From assembly GCF_001665875.1 (NCBI RefSeq), contig NZ_LZTA01000067.1, forward strand, positions 17,524-81,523: a stretch of DNA of 64,000 bases, given 5' to 3'. The position numbers were made by a program, and so were the translations under genes. The notes beneath the pieces were generated by a model. That model worked only from the letters and a program-made list of their open reading frames with translations, did no database searches and was not told the origin of the DNA. The first letter of the stretch is position 1; each line of letters starts with the position of its first letter. Source of the stretch: Mycobacterium sp. 852002-40037_SCH5390672 (GTDB lineage: Bacteria > Actinomycetota > Actinomycetes > Mycobacteriales > Mycobacteriaceae). This document shows, in pieces, positions 63,708 through 64,000 of this stretch.

Positions 63708-64000
63708 TCACGAAGTGCGTTGTACACCAGGGACTTTGCCGTCTCCTTGGTCGCCGATGAAGTGGATCTGATTGGAAAGCACCGCGTCGAACGCGGTGCT
63801 CTGCGCGCCCGCCCCGGTCAGTGGATCGCTCCACATATCCTGCACGTGCTCAACGTGTTTGGTGTCGGCGTCGAGCTTCTTGACGACCTGGTCGTAGTAG
63901 GCGTGCGCGTCGGCACCCAGGGAATTTTGGCCCTCGAGGACGATCATGACCGAGCTGTTCGATTTGTACTCGTTGAATATCGCGCCCATGCGCTTGGTCG
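63708..64000 (-). pseudogene. Truncated MmpL/RND transporter fragment (runs off right edge)
   Basis: The minus-strand frame enters from the right edge (the codons before the first Met are TKR) and reads MGAIFNEYKSNSSVMIVLEG..., a sequence known from near the N-terminal periplasmic domain of MmpL lipid transporters. The MmpL-like part continues to VQDMWSDPLTGAGAQS, then the frame changes to unrelated sequence and stops at 63708. A full MmpL has over 900 residues, so this is a broken copy, or a gene interrupted here. The 5' part is outside the window. Confidence 0.7.

Overview
The window is a high-GC chromosomal segment of a Mycobacterium, very probably a slow grower but not a member of the M. 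tuberculosis complex. Many predicted proteins (PknB, PknA, PbpA, RodA, PstP, FhaA, CwsA, CrgA, PpiA, LeuS, Mtc28, PonA1, WhiB5) match remembered M. tuberculosis proteins, and gene order follows the tuberculosis order from gyrA (Rv0006) to dnaB (Rv0058). Several blocks differ: a TetR/P450 pair follows tRNA-Ala, an island follows tRNA-Leu, the bioF2-acpA-fadD34 block is absent, four extra genes sit between the Rv0045c-like hydrolase and ino1, and DnaB has no intein. Equivalences to Rv numbers are from memory and were not checked by a search.

Layout. 1-8639: the 3' part of gyrA, a DUF3566 membrane protein, tRNA-Ile(GAT), tRNA-Ala(TGC), a divergent TetR/cytochrome P450 pair, cwsA, ppiA, a PH-like membrane protein, crgA, a DUF881 protein and trpG/pabA. 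8617-18416 (minus strand): the cell-growth operon fhaA, fhaB, pstP, rodA, pbpA, pknA, pknB, with start and stop codons overlapping by 4 nt from fhaB to pknB. This cluster joins Ser/Thr kinases, their phosphatase and FHA readers to the SEDS/PBP peptidoglycan synthase pair. 18669-26192: tRNA-Leu(CAG), then accessory genes: an orphan Imm63-like protein, NTF2-like and DinB-like proteins, a polymorphic-toxin-like protein with an AT-rich immunity-gene candidate, a pirin/acetyltransferase pair and an acyl-CoA dehydrogenase.

26286-33470: divergent whiB5 and an XRE-family regulator, separated by a region with two pairs of GAARCGT repeats, then a plus-strand locus (Rv0023-Rv0030-like) with an NlpC/P60 peptidase, two DUF4226-type proteins, an EspC-like type VII secretion-associated protein, two small YbaB/EspL-like proteins and a large protein carrying three TQV(I/L)P motifs that look like phosphothreonine/FHA sites. 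This is the least understood conserved part of the window. 33565-45794: a DinB-like protein, an MFS transporter, an UPF0301 protein, a Cys-tailed membrane protein, mtc28, leuS, an SDR, MarR, an ABC amino-acid importer with a fused binding protein and permease, and GntR.

45914-53927: an F420-type oxidoreductase, an alpha/beta hydrolase, a coupled four-gene cassette (F420-type oxidoreductase, sulfotransferase, TIM-barrel isomerase, DUF1214), ino1 and a PadR regulator. 54354-63545: DUF5318, ponA1, a GT87-like membrane glycosyltransferase, a DJ-1/PfpI protein, the rpsF-ssb-rpsR-rplI operon, a terminator, a cluster of DnaA-box-like sequences and dnaB. The right edge holds a truncated mmpL-like fragment.
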